Positions 41,251 through 53,816 of a stretch of DNA of 64,000 bases are shown here, piece after piece. Position 1 is the stretch's first letter; the number at the start of each line of letters is the position of its first letter. The notes under the pieces were generated by a model, which saw only the letters and a program-made list of their open reading frames with translations, did no database searches and was not told the DNA's origin. Source of the DNA: Sordariomycetes sp. S80-01Y (taxonomy: Eukaryota; Ascomycota; Sordariomycetes); contig JAXQJY010000033.1 in the NCBI GenBank assembly GCA_037042185.1, forward strand, positions 1,178,001-1,242,000, written 5' to 3'. The position numbers were made by a program, and so were the translations under genes.

Positions 41251-42114
41251 ATGCCACCATCCCGCCAAACAAACCCCGCGAAACCCCGCCTCAGCAACAA
41301 TTTTGACCCCTGGAACTCTTCCTCGAGTGGTCACCAACGCCCCGACAACACACCTGGCTCCTCCACCGGATGGCGCGAATCCCGCAACCGCAAACTCAAC
41401 TCCCAATTCCGTGCTACTGATGGCTCCGGCGGAGACAGACTAGGTGATATATGGGGCGCCGGGTCGGAGGACTGGGATGATGGGATCAAGGCTGTCGTGC
41501 CGAAGAGTACGAGGATGAGGATGCAAGGCGGGGGCAGCGTGGTTGACATGTTGACCAAGCCCGGGCGGATGCGTGAAAGCATACCACCAGCTCGGACCGA
41601 GGAAGAGCAACACGAGGTAATGAAGAGAGTAGATGGAGATGGAGGCAGGAATGAGGCCAATGAAAGGAAGATTTTCGAGGGCGTAGTGGTTTACGTCAAC
41701 GGAAGTACGTATCCTCACGTTTCGGATCACAAGCTCAAGCAGATTCTCCTGGAGAACGGGGCAAATCTGTCGCTCCATCTAGGGAGGAGGAAAGTCACGC
41801 ATGTCATTGTAGGGCGGCCAACTGGAATCACGAAGGGTGCTGGTGGAGGGTTGGCGGGTGGGAAATTGGACAAGGAGATCAAGAAGATGGGCGGCGTTGG
41901 TGTCAAGTTCGTTGACGTGGAGTGGTGAGTTCTCTGTTCCCTGAGCCACCGGAAAACTAACTTGGGTTTCAGGGTGCTTAAAAGCCTCGAGGCTGGAAAG
42001 AGACTCCCTGAAGCTAGGTTCGCCCAATTGAAGGTCGCGGCCAAGGGTCAGGGGAGCGTCTACGGACTATACTCAACGACAACCTCAACTCCGAAGTTGA
42101 CCCCTAACCCTTGA
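41251..42114 (+). CDS. small BRCT-domain protein
   Basis: Two exons (41251-41924, 41973-42114) give 271 residues; the 48 nt intron has donor GTGAGT and acceptor TTTCAG. Residues about 141-243 form one BRCT domain. It begins IFEGVVVYVNGSTYPHVSDH, continues ENGANLSLHLGRRKVTHVIV and ends in the diagnostic VKFVDVEWVLKSLEAGKRLP, whose Trp codon is split by the intron. The opening GVVVYVNG and overall spacing resemble the N-terminal BRCT domain of the translesion polymerase Rev1, but no polymerase domain follows: the frame ends 47 codons after the intron. Residues 1-140 are hydrophilic and disordered (FDPWNSSSSG, DIWGAGSEDWDDG). A DNA-damage or phosphopeptide-binding role is likely for the domain; the specific function is unknown. 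Confidence 0.85.
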
Positions 42115-44029
42115 TATTCGGCCTATCAGTACCCAACTCTGGAGGATGTTGAGGACCCCCAAAGCTAGTGGATCTACACGGTCTCTTGGCTCTCAAGACC
42201 TGAGCACAGTTGGCGCTTCGGCTCGAGCACTAACCTACTATCTTGGAAGGCGAGTGTCCTCGACAGCGCCCTCAGGACGCCAGGTCCTGTCCACAAGGGA
42301 TGCGGTATGAAGACATAACCGATGCTTTGTTATGCCCGAAAAGGTCTGGCCCGAGAGGGATTGAGGCTTTGAGTACATTGGACAACGTACTGATAACGGT
42401 CCACAATGGTTCATGGTACTTTCTTGCTACGGCCGCTCACACAGAACCTCGAGAGCCCGGATCACGCAATCTAATAGAGCGAGGGGGATATCCATTAGGC
42501 GCCGTACCGAGGACCTCGACTCGGCGTCGATTGCCATGGTTAGTGCTAGGTGTATCCTGCTGATTCGCCGGCGAGCTGAAGTTTGCATTGCTGGTTTCGG
42601 CTGCCTAACGATCAGTATCACCAGCGGGATGGGACTACATCACGGTCAAGTCATGAGGGCACTCTCAAACAGCAGCGCGAGCGTCATTCCGATGTCACGA
42701 AGGACACGCACGTCACTTTGTAGTCGGTGGCTGTCAAAGTGTAGCTTGCTTGTACCTCGTCGAGTTGCTAAATCGTTCGAGCTACCTCCTTCCCTACACA
42801 CAAGCATCGATGCCACAGAACTAGTGTCTAGCCTAGCTGCTGCGAACGACTGGCACGATATGTTTATGGATGGGTAGTCCAAGTGACCTATCACGAGGCA
42901 AGACATCCTGCAAACAGGGAGAACACCAACGCGATGTTATTGCCACGACATGAACACATCTTACAAAGCTTTCCCTTTTTCCTCACCGCAGCTGGTCCTT
43001 GTACTCTCCACACTCCTCGCTCTCTGCGTTGGCATATGCGGAGATCTATCTCGCATCCCGCGGTCCAACCACCTGGCCGCCTGGGAAGCCACCTCCAGTC
43101 CAATGGATTCCCTGTAGCACCGAAAAACGGCCCAACGTCCCACGATACTTTGCCTCTTCACCTCGTGAAATCGCCGTACCACCGGCCCATCCCCGATATC
43201 GCCCGTTCGCTCCGGGCGGCCATGCGCTCGCCCGCTACAACGGAGCCTGTTCCTGCTTCTGGGGACTCCCCCGCCTGGGGGTCTCGACAGGGAATGTAGT
43301 ATGACACCTGATGCTGGCGTCGCACAGTGGTGCTGGAGCTCAGAGCGCTCCCTCAGTGGCCTTCACGACGCCTCGAGGGCAAAGGACGACCCGGGGTGGC
43401 TGGGACGCGACATGTCAATAACATGTCGCCCTTCGGTGGTACTGTCTTCATTCTGGAGTGCAACGGCGCATGCTCTGGATGAGGTCACGCTGCGCTCTGA
43501 GGGGAGGACTCGAAATTGTCAAGGCGCGATTGCTCGTGGCACGGACGTGTAAGATGCCGGCATTGGGGAGGACGACGTACAAGGGCGGACGTTGTGGCCG
43601 CCGATTTGGTTTGGCGACATTTGACTGGAACCAGCCGGTTGGACACGATGGACGCCGCAATGGCACGAAGACTTCGCCCGATAATAGTCTGTGCCCTTGG
43701 TTGCGATTCTATCTTTCCTATTCTATAATTGCAGGCTGCGTTTGTCAGCTACGTCATAGCCTCAGGGTTTGGATGAAAAGGGGCAAAGTCAATATCAGGC
43801 ACCTTTCCAAACATCACACTGTCATTTTCCTAAGGGATGGGAAGGACCGGTATAGTGGGATATGTATCGTGGTGCTCCTAGTTCTTACTCCCATAATGCT
43901 GCGTTGGAATTGATATGCGACCAACACTACCAATGCATCCCAACGTTGACCCCGTTGCCTACTGTGACTTCAATGGATTGGAAACCTATGTATATGCCCT
44001 ATGTGTGACTCCTGATATCTCGAGAAGTT
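42115..44029. other. 1.9 kb between convergent genes, no gene supported
   Basis: 3' flanks of the BRCT gene and the ACSS3-type gene. Frames of up to 154 codons occur on both strands without domain features. The sequence composition resembles the gene-free region upstream of stuA. Confidence 0.45.
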
Positions 44030-46254
44030 CTACAGCTTGGACTTCGGAGAGTCTTCTAGTGCCGAGTGAACTCCTCCCTTCTCGGTGAGATACTCCTTAA
44101 CCTTGGTCCTGGCAACCTCGACGACAGCCACGTCCTCTACCGTGCTCGGCACCGCAACATCCTTCTCGAACTCACCTTTGACTCCATTCTCCAGGAGCTC
44201 TCGCAGCACCCTCCGCAGGGTTTTGCCGCTCCTCGTCCTAGGAATCATGCCCTTGCCCTGGACGATGCCGCCCAGCGAGGCGATAGCCCCGACTTGCTTC
44301 CGAATCAGGTTCTGGATCTCGGCGGTGAGCTCCTGCGAGGGCACAGCCGATGAGGGGTGCGGGTCCGTAGACAGCGTGATGAAGGCGAAGGGTAGCTGGC
44401 CCTTGAGCGAGTCCGGCACGCCAACGACGCAGGACTCGGCCACTAGAGGGTGGGAGGCAATGGCTTGTTCGATGCCACCTGACCTCTGTTAGCACTGCCC
44501 CCAACGCGTCTCATACATGGCTAGACTTACCGCTGGAAAGGCGATGCGCGCTCACGTTGAGCACGTCGTCATTGCGACTCATCACGTGGACATATCCATC
44601 CTCGTCGATCCAACCTGAGTCACCCGTGTCGAGCCACTTGCCGTTAAATCTTTTCAGATAGCTCCCATGGAATCTCTCCTCTTCTTGCCACAGCGTCCTA
44701 AATGCCGTGGGAGGGAGTGGCATGCCTAGGACGATGTTGCCCATGCTGCCTCTGGGCACCTCGTTGCCGTCATCATCCACGGTCCGTATGTCAAAGCCAG
44801 GCATCGCTTTGCCCGCGCTTCCTGGTTTGATTGGAGGAGGCTCGTGATCCTTCTTCTGTGTCTGGCGGTGCTTTCCAGCGTGGGGGACTAGTGAACGGCC
44901 TGTAATGGGTGACCCTGACTCTGTTGACCACCAGTTGTCGATGACATGAGCCGAGGGAGCGCCGTACGTCTCCAGCAGCTCTTGGTACATGGTGATGATC
45001 GTGGGTTCCGATCTCTCGCCAGCTAGGAACAAGGCTTTCAGTGACCTCAGTCCACCACGCTTCCCGATGGTGGAAAGATGCTTGTTCTCCGGGTCGTCGC
45101 GCTTGATAGCTCTGAGTGCCGTCGGCGCGGTGAAGAGGGCGTTTACCTTATACTCCTCCACGATCCTCCACAGCGCAGAAGCGTCCGGCGTCCCCACTGG
45201 TTTGCCCTCGTACAATACCGTAGAGGCCCCGGCGAGGAGGGGGGCGTAAATGATGTAGGAGTGTCCGACAACCCAGCCAATGTCAGATGCAGTGAAGATC
45301 ACGTCGCCCGGACCATGGATGTTGAAGAGATAGGCGATGCTCAAGTGAAGGCCGACAGCATATCCCCCTGCATCTCTCAAAACACCCTTGGGATTTCCTG
45401 TCGTCCCGGATGTGTGGATGATGTAGACCGGATCGGTGCTCTTCACAGGCACGCAGTCTGCCTTGACTCCCCTGGCCTTGGCCCCCCTGACAACCTTTTG
45501 CCATGAGGCTTGCCCCTGACTTCTGTCGGCGGGGCTCCATCGGAGCTGCTCTCTTTGCCAGATGAATGTTCTCGAAGGCTTGTGCTTGGACAGGCTGACA
45601 GCCTCCTCGACAAGAGGACGGTATGCGACGGGCGGCTTGTTTCCCTCGATACCGCAAGATGCTGTGAGAAGAGCTACTGGCTGACAGGCATCTATGCGCT
45701 GTGCCAGGGCAGCAGGGGCGAAACCTCCAAACACAACTGAGTGAATGGCGCCAATGCGATTGACAGCCATAATTCCGATGAGCGCTGCCGGTATCATGGG
45801 CACTGGGAAGGAATTCGTCTCAGTACAGGTCTGACGATTCACAGGTATCAAGACACTCACTGTAAACCATGACAACATCGCCTTTCTTCACCCCGGCCTC
45901 CCTCAAGCCTCCGGCGAGAGCCTCGATCTCCTCCAGCAACTGGCGGTAGGTGAACTGCTGCTTGTTCTTGGAAACGGGACTGTCCCAGTATATGGCAACG
46001 TTGTCCCCTCTCCCCGCGAGGACATGCCTATCCACGCAATTGAAGCACGTCGATATCTCGCCGTCGGGGAACCAAGACCAGTCTGGATGCGTGACGCCAT
46101 TGCTCAGAGTCTTCTGCCCCTGTCGGAGCACGGTGCTTGGCTTCTTGTGCCAGTGCAGATGCTCGGCTTGGTGCGCCCAGAAGCTCTCGGGGTTAGTCAG
46201 GGATTCGTGCAGGACTTCATCTTGGAGATGGTGGAAGCCCTCGTTGCCTGCCAT
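44030..46254 (-). CDS. ACSS3-type acyl-CoA synthetase with C-terminal SKL
   Basis: AMP-forming short-chain (acetate/propionate-type) CoA ligase, 704 residues from exons 46254-45861, 45802-44531 and 44478-44030; introns are 58 and 52 nt. The ACAS N-terminal domain starts at HESLTNPESFWAHQAEHLHW. Core motifs are YIIHTSGTTGNPKG (ATP/phosphate loop), IDNWWSTESGSP, KWLDTGDSGWIDEDGY with SRNDDVLNVSAHRLSSGGIE, and the catalytic lysine K641 in RTRSGKTLRR. The pattern is closest to ACSS3/PrpE-like enzymes, so propionate is as likely a substrate as acetate. The protein ends SPKSKL, a perfect PTS1, so import into peroxisomes is expected. The start is the first in-frame ATG and leaves the whole N-terminal domain intact. 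The frame stays open some 170 bases upstream without another ATG. Confidence 0.92.
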
Positions 46255-48570
46255 TTTGATGACGTTGGCGATGCGGGTGACGAGGTTGGGGTAAGATAGG
46301 GGAGAGAACCCAAGGTTCGACGGGGGCGCTGCCACGTCCAAGCTTTGTCTGACTAGGGGTGTAGCTGTCCTTGGCTTGACTGTCGATTCCCTTTCAAGAC
46401 CATTCAGAGCCTCTTTCGGTGCTGTCAGATGCGCTGTTGTCCCTGCTCAGTGACATCGAAACAATAAATAGGGGATGCCGAGGTGGATCTGGGGAAGGTT
46501 GAGATGACGACGGGTCCACCCCGCATTGCCGTTCCCTTCCCCCGGACTGCCGTGAGCTTGCCGACAGTCCAGGCTTGAGCCGCCTAATCTCTTGACCGAG
46601 GCTGTCACCGGTCATCTGGTTGAGTCGAGTGAATGGTAGCTCGGAGAAGTTTGAAATAGGCTGGAATGAGTATTGACCGCAGGTTCGTGACGCTGACGGC
46701 AACCTCGGTATGTTGTTGCATTTGTTTAGGTTTCACAGAGCATAGCTAGCACGCCGCGATGGAACGGTAAAGTTTCCCGAGAACACCGAGGTTGAGATAT
46801 TGAATACGAAGCACCCCGAGCGAGTTGGAAATATTATTTGCAACATTTGCGTTGCTGTCCCCTTAAGCTACTACCAAGCCCCAGCGGTCGATCGTGTCCT
46901 AGGGTAGATCCAAATGGACAGCAGAAGTGGCCGCATAGCCCTATTACTTACTGGGCCTAGGAGCGACGACGGAGACTAGGTCAGTGGCCAATCGTAGGAA
47001 CAATCGATCACAGACCATTCAAGAGTCGGCATCGTGAGAGCTTCGGCCATCGCACAGGCCTGTCTCATCATGAAACCAGTCATCGCGGCCACCGACGCCA
47101 CAGCGTCTCACCTCGACGCAAGTTCAGCCGAGACAACGAGACAACAAGGCGGTCGCAGCACACGAGCAGGTATGCTGGAGGAAGCAGAAATACACCGAAT
47201 CTACTCGAGAATTGCAGATAGCCAGGTACAGCATCAGAAGGGGCCCTGCCATCAGCCTGACACGCAGCGTCAGCAGAACCGTTCCTCACGCCCAAGCAGC
47301 CAAGCCGACCTTATCAAACAAGGTTCCAAGCTGCTCCTGTTGGAACCACCCAAACGTTGCGTTGCATCTCGGTCGACCAGGAGGAAGCAAATCACCGAAG
47401 GATGCGGCAGGAGACTCGACAGGCAGAAAGGGCTTTTTTTTTTTTTTTCGTCCGTCGGTTGCCGTACCTGCAGAATGCAGCCTGGAAGTAAGCACACCTC
47501 AGGCAGCGACATGAGGTGTGTGTTTGGTCGGGAGTAATAGCCGGCTTGCCTAAAACGTATGCGCATCTTGGCTGGCGAGATAAGACGTGCCGCAATTTCG
47601 CCAGCTCTGGGGTGAGCCATTTTGATGCCTATGCCCCCCCTCCATCCTCCCCCCTTTCCTGTTCTGGGATGGTTGAGATAGATTGGGAAAGCAATTTGAG
47701 CAGGGAAGGATACGAGGCGGGCAATATGAGCCTCTACGAAGGCCGGCGGCAATGCGCTGTGATGGAGGCCTTCATAGGACGGACAAGGATCAGTGGCTGA
47801 GACGCGCTCGGGCTGGCAAGCGGACGGCTGAATCACCATAACGCGTGGGCGCCAGCAACGTGCTAGCAGAGTCACGGACATTCCAGCAGTCTTGCTCACA
47901 ATCGACTTCATCGGAACAAAGAGACAAGTTAATATATGCCGGACCAAAACTGGCCCTCCAGCAATGTTCAATTCGAAGCTACTAGAACCTGAACCAAACA
48001 CTGGAAGTGTTGACGGAAGACCATAAACACGTCCGACTAGACTAATCAAAGAGGAACCGGGCTCGTAGGCAAGAGAATTGTCTTTTTCTTCAAGAGGGTT
48101 ATAGAGAGACGCTCATCATCGTCCTATTGAAACATGATCCCAATATTCCCAATCCAAGCGCCTCGTCGATAACCGTTGAAGAAAAGGACGTCGACCGCAC
48201 ACACTGGTTTGTTCTTCTCTTGAATTGTTTGCTTGTCCAAGCCAAAAGTCCCTCTTCGAACACCTTCCCAAGATGAGCATCGTAGAATATGTCGTGTCCG
48301 AATTCAAAAGTCTATACCGTGACTGTCCCAATATATACTCCTTCCCCTTCCTTCTTCCATTAAAAAAAAGGTGTAAATCAACGCAGGGCTCTCCCACACT
48401 CGTTTCTCCAGTCCAAAGTAGGATTTGGAGCCTTCGATAGCGGAGTTGATGTTGTTTTTTTCGATAGTTTTCCGCCTCAGGTGACGCGCAGAATCATCGA
48501 CAAAAGAAATCGTAGGTTATATGGTTGTTGTCGTCCATGACATGGATGGCGAGGCGTGACAGCGGTTGAT
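46255..48570. other. 2.3 kb intergenic with poly-T tract
   Basis: Promoter of the ACSS3-type gene and 3' flank of the GPI-protein gene. A TATTTATT box lies on the minus strand near 46463-46471, about 210 bases before the ACSS3 ATG. An uninterrupted run of 15 T occupies 47434-47448. A 259-codon minus-strand frame at 47270-48049 lacks any domain or plausible intron and is not called. Confidence 0.45.
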
Positions 48571-49052
48571 TTACAGGAAGAAGGCGGCGAGACCGGCAAG
48601 ACCGGCAACACCAGAGAGGCCAGCGATCTTGGCGGCACCAGCGGTGGGAACGGGCTCCGGGGTCTCAGTGCCAGTGGGAGTAGGCATGGGGACAGCGGGG
48701 ATGGTGCCGTTGGTGGAAGCAGGAGGAGGAGGGGGGATGGCAGTGGGCTCCTCAGGGGCGGGGCTGAAGCGGTGTTAGCAAACGCGTCTCGCTTGATTCT
48801 GGGAGGAAGAACTTACCAGTCGTGGCAGACGACGGTGGAGGTGGGGATCACGGGCTTGGTGACGGTGCAAGGGCAGTCGGTGATGGTCAGAGTGGTGGGC
48901 TCAGTGACGGTGTAGGTCTGGGTGCCGTGGGTGATCTCGGTGGGAGCAGGGCAGTAGGTGACGTAGGACTCGACGACCTCGGTGACATAGGTGACGTTCT
49001 TGGAAGCCATGGCGCCAGTGGCGGCGATAGCGAGAGCGACAGCGTACTTCAT
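48571..49052 (-). CDS. small GPI-anchored cell-wall protein
   Basis: Two exons (49052-48817, 48763-48571) give 142 residues; the 53 nt intron has donor GTAAGT and acceptor CTTCAG. The N-terminal signal peptide is [16 protein letters not shown]. The mature region is Thr/Val-rich and contains several cysteines ([21 protein letters not shown]). The CHDC codons are completed only after splicing. A Pro/Thr-rich stalk ([16 protein letters not shown] to [12 protein letters not shown]) leads to a hydrophobic C-terminal tail, [20 protein letters not shown], with small residues before it, as in GPI-attachment signals. It should be displayed at the plasma membrane or linked to the wall, probably heavily O-glycosylated. 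The layout recalls yeast Sed1-type wall proteins, but no specific homologue is claimed. Confidence 0.85.
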
Positions 49053-52000
49053 CTTGACGGTATTAGGTGTTTAGTCGAAAGACTGGTATTAGGTATGGAC
49101 GTTGGTGGTTAACGAAAGTACTTGACTAAAGAGTCAGGGAGTTGGAGCAACAGTATGTACTGGTGAGTGAATGTGTGTGGGTGAGGAGGGAAGAAAGAGG
49201 AGAGTGGGATTCCTGGAGGAGAGCATCTTTATACAGAGTCCCGAGTCTGAGTCGGCCAGGGGGGAGAGAGAGACCTGACCAGGTACGGTACGGTACCTTG
49301 GGCTGATACCCACCCACCCATCTGTGCACGCGACGGGCGACGGCGGCGCGGAATCGTCCCAGCAGGAAAAACGACTCTGCATTGGTCGCGCGGGCAGTCT
49401 GACAGGAGCAGTCGTCTCACTCGGGGCGACCGGGGGGCGTGTGGTGGGTTGGATTGCTAACAAGAAGCAGAATCAGAATCGGAGCTATGGATCGTGGAGC
49501 CCCTTTCCTGAACCCCTGCGTGGCATGGAGCTATCTGCAGCCTCCTGACTGGCTGCACCCCTTGTTATTTCATCCCTGGAGCCAATCAGACCCAAGGTGC
49601 CAGACCAGGATAGGGGCTGAGGGCGTGGGCAATCACTCAATCACTCGAGGGCCGAGAAACATGGGTCCCGAGCTATCCAAGTTTTTTTCATCTCTTGTCA
49701 GGAAGCTGTTGCTGTAAGGCCCGCGAGTCTGCAGCAGTGCTGGGCTGGGCGAACAGGGCGAGGTGGGGAATCCTGTCACATCTGTGGCCATCAGTCGTCC
49801 GAGCCGCCGTCCAACTCGTGTATCGAAATGAAGACCCTGACCGACGGAGTGACAAGCATGACAGTCGGAGATGGCAGCTCTGGTGGACGATGCTGGCGGG
49901 AGATTGTCGCTGACTCCGGCTGTATAAACACCCTTGTCGACAATGGTTCGAGACCGACGCCCTGGGCAAGGAAGGCTCGCCGGCTCGGCAGGCACTATTA
50001 TTAAGTTACGAGCACCACTGGCAATCTTCAGTGCGGCCTGCGGCCTGACGCCTGACCAGCCAGCCAGCCAGCCAGCCAGCCCAGTGCCGGATTTCCATCA
50101 GCCATGCCAGTGGCTGATGTGCCATGGCTGCAACTTGCCGGCATCGCGTCGCCGAGGAATCCTCAGTCTTTTGTTTTTCGCCGACGCACGCTGCTACGGA
50201 TACCACGTCGTGGGAGTGGGAGCTTCTGCAGTCAGTGCAAAGGTGCCGGCATGAGATGAGCCTCGGCGGGGATTGATTGAGTCAGGCACTGGCATTGCAC
50301 TCAAATCGACGCAACGGTGCACTAATGCAGGTACGCTCCTTGTACATTTTACCTGCATTGCGATGTGATCTGGCGCCCACCCGCAGGCTGCTGCTCACCC
50401 TGAGGATGGCCACGATTTGTGCCTCTCGTCACCTCGACTTCTCCCGCCGCATACGCATAGACTTGTGGCGTCGCTGGGTTGGCTGCTCGTTGCTGTGCCG
50501 GCAGCACCCTCGTGCGTTGCCGACCAATTGCACCTCATCATCCAGAGCCCCCTTTGGGTCCGTTTAAGCCTCACCACAGGCGGCAGGGCGAGTCCGACAC
50601 TCTAGCCCTTCCCAAGGGCGCCGGCGGCAATCGCTTCTCCTGGCCCCAGGCTCTCCTTTGTAAAGCGGCGGGGGCAGTCGACAGCTCCGCTGACTCCTCT
50701 GGGCCCTGACTGGCCAGGCTGCCAAGTGCACGTCCGATATGGTTATATTGCACCGCTGCTTGACCCACGTTGGAGCGCACTGGCACCACTGTTGCAGAAG
50801 GTCTTGATCGAGACCAACTCACCGTCTCACCAACAGATAGGCTCAGGGTCTCAGCACCTGGCGCTTTGGTACTCCGTGAGATCTGTGATACCCTAGATGT
50901 CACAGATGTCCGAGGAGAAGGAGCACCCTGAGATTGACCCTTGGAGGGCCTGGAGAGCGCGTGTTCATCAGGGCGGTCGTTGATCAAGCCAAACACGCGG
51001 GCGGTCTGACCTTACTGACTGGGATGTCGATTGGCATTGCACATCTGGATGTTACCGAGATCAAAGACACCGCCGCACGCCGGACCTGCCCATCAACTTC
51101 TCCGTTTCTGTTTTTGGAGCCATCGATCCGGAACAAGTGATCAGCAAAGATCTTCTGTTGCGGCCCTCCCAAAAGCAGGAAACTTTGCTCGAGAAAACCC
51201 GCCTCTCCCGTCTTTTGTTTCCACACCCGCAAATCGCAGCCAAGCTAGGTGGCAAATTGGTCCTTCTAGCCGTGTGTTTTGATCAGCGCGCAAGACGCCC
51301 TGACGCGTAACCTGCACGCTCCATTCACATCCCCGTACGTACACATGGCGAATCCATCGTGCGGAATAAAAGATCGAGATTGACGACGCCGCTGAACCTT
51401 CGTCTGCTGGCTAGCGCCGAAGCCATCGACTTCCGCCAGCGGCCCCAGAGTTGGTCTGTGAGAGTTTGCATGAGTGTTGTCGAGTCCGAGAGTGGCCTCC
51501 TGACTGGAGGCCATGGGCTCTCTGTGCTGGTCTTGTTGGCTGGCGGCCGGTCTCGGACTTCAGCATTCTTGTTCACTTGAGCGAGGATTCACACGATTGC
51601 TCATGCGTCGGAAACTTTCAAGATGGGAACGCGTATCTGGACGTGTCAAAGTGCCATGGTCTCAGCCTGGTGTCGAGGTGATGCCTTATCGCAGGCTCAC
51701 CGACGGCGTGGCTGACATGGTGCGCATGGCCAATTTAACCATACATGACTTTATTGATTCCCACGCCGGATAGCCGTGACTTGTTTAAACCTCAGGCTAA
51801 CAAAGGCACTGCGATAGCACTGTTGGATCTTCGGCACTCGTTCCGACAAGGCGAGAGGAGGACCGGCCGGTGCCGAGTGGGACCTCTCATTTCCCTTACA
51901 CGAGACGATGTTGGTTTCCAGACGTCCTGATAACGGGGGTCGCTGGCCGTGGGGAATGAGAGAAAACGACGGATGACGGCTTCATTCGCGACTGCGCGTG

Positions 52001-52694
52001 AGGCACCAAGAGTTTGAAGTTGCCAAGAGCTTGATTTCGCCTATGTTCGTTGCTTGTTTCTTGTCTTCATGCCGATGGTTTGTGTGTCGTGACAGCGCAG
52101 ATAACGACGTCGATAGGTCCCGTCGACATCGAACGGCTTGCATGTATCCGCCCTCTCAATCAACGTCTAAAACATGGTTATGGGACGTAAACACTTCGAA
52201 TTCTACCTGCAAGGCTTTTCCCCCGCAAATTCGACCCCGGAATCATGTCTTTTCGCAGGATGAGTTGACTGCTGATCAAGCGCTTGGTAGTTCAGCAACT
52301 GGACGCTGAGTCGACTGGCCTTCACGGTCCTTGTAATCCGGCATTTTGACCCCATCGCCTCGGTTACCCTCCCTTTCCACGGCGATGATCTTACAAGTGC
52401 TGGAATAACCACATCCCATGTGGTTTTCGATTGAGTTCGATGCTCCAGTCTAGTGGACATGCACGGAATGATCGGAATGATCAAGCCTCGGTCGCACTCG
52501 ATTGATGGGCGCTCCGATTACTAATGGCATCATCGTCACCTCATCCAAAAGAGGAGTTCATCGTCTGTGTTCAAGTGAAATCGGACATCTACAACCGGAC
52601 GTGTTTAGACCATTAGATTTGAAAAAGCGATTTGAGCACCGTCATCAATCGTTGGATGCTACCAGGGAAAGCTGACGAATACGACACAAGCACA
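49053..52694. other. 3.6 kb divergent intergenic region
   Basis: Upstream of the GPI-protein gene (minus) and the quinone oxidoreductase (plus). It holds a small GGTAC tandem palindrome (GGTACGGTACGGTACC, about 49282-49297) and a CCAG microsatellite at about 50056-50081. No gene, tRNA or mobile-element feature was found in six frames. Confidence 0.5.
50056..50081 (+). repeat. CCAG tetranucleotide microsatellite
   Basis: Six consecutive CCAG units, reading ACCAGCCAGCCAGCC and onwards, in the region upstream of the GPI-protein gene. A simple repeat with no other feature attached. Confidence 0.85.
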
Positions 52695-53760
52695 ATGTCG
52701 ACTATGAGAGCAGTTGGTAAGAGTCCCAACCGTATGTTGTTGAGACCTACCACTGACGCACTGATCAGACATCAAAGGCGGGAAAGGCGAGGCCACCGAC
52801 CTGTTCATCAACGACCAAACCCCTAAGCCAACACCCTCACCTGGCCAGGCGATTGTCAAAGTCGCGGCCTTCGGCATCAACCGAATGGACGTCATCCAGC
52901 GTCGTGGCATGTACCCCCTCCCACCGCAAGCACCCTCAACTCTCGGCGTCGAATTCTCAGGCACAATCGACGCCCTCAGCTCCGGCGCCACGGACCACAA
53001 GCATGACTTTAAAGTCGGAGACGAGGTCTTCGGTCTGGCGTACGGTGGCGCCTATGCGGAGTACATCGCCGTGAGCACGAAGATGTTGCTCCGCAAGCCG
53101 AAGAGCTTGACCTTTGAGCAGGCGGCTGCGGTGCCCGAGACGTGGATCACCGCTACGCAGGCGCTGCACATGATCCTGGGCATTGAGAAGGGCAAGTCCA
53201 TCCTCTGGCATGCTGGCGCCTCCGGCGTTTCGATCGCGGGTATCCAGCTCTCGTACCTCGCAGGGGCATCTGCGGTCTATGCCACGGCCGGAACTGATGA
53301 GAAGTGTGACTTTATCAAGACCAAGCTTGGTGCCAAGGCCGCTTTCAACTACAAGACCCAAAACTGGGCCGAAGAGATCAAGAAGGTTACGGATGGTAAA
53401 GGTGTGGATTACATTGTTGATTTCGTCGGAGGGAACTACTTCCAGAAAAACCTCGATGCCTGCGCCAGAGACGCTCGCATTGTTTTGTTGGGAACCCTCA
53501 GCGGCGGAAAGGTGCCCGACGCGGACATCAGCCAGATCCTCTACAAGCGCATCCGTATCGAAGGCAGCACGCTCCGCAGCCGCGACGAAGAGTACCAGGG
53601 CAAGCTGCGCGACCGTCTGGAGGAGTACATCCCGGCCTTCGAAAAGGGGGATCTGAAGATTATTGTGGACAAGGTTCTGCCATGGGAGGAGATTCAGGAT
53701 GCGCACCACTACATGGAGGCGGCGAAGAACTCGGGCAAGATTGTGTGTACGATTCCGTAA
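52695..53760 (+). CDS. quinone oxidoreductase, PIG3/TP53I3-like (MDR superfamily)
   Basis: Zinc-free medium-chain dehydrogenase/reductase, 337 residues from a 22-base first exon (52695-52716) and 52769-53760; the 52 nt intron has donor GTAAGA and acceptor GATCAG. It opens MSTMRAVDIKGGKGEATDLF, continues with VAAFGINRMDVIQRRGMYPL and VGDEVFGLAYGGAYAEYI, and has the NADPH-binding glycine motif in LWHAGASGVSIAGIQLSYLA. The AYAEY and GINRMDVIQR segments are characteristic of the PIG3-type NAD(P)H:quinone reductases. The long second exon alone lacks the true N-terminus, so the small exon is needed. The gene ends 56 bp from the end of the dienelactone-hydrolase-like gene on the other strand. Confidence 0.92.
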
Positions 53761-53816
53761 AGACAATGCTCGATTCATGAATGATTATCGTTGAACGCAA
53801 ATATGGAATTCGAAGC

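Noticed and set aside
46394-46456. 20-codon uORF before the ACSS3-type gene
   Set aside because: The frame is real, but a TATTTATT box only about 10 bases upstream suggests transcription starts downstream of its ATG.
47270-48049. 259-codon minus-strand frame between the ACSS3-type and GPI-protein genes
   Set aside because: No domain, no introns and an odd composition; it runs through a poly-T tract encoding a Lys run.
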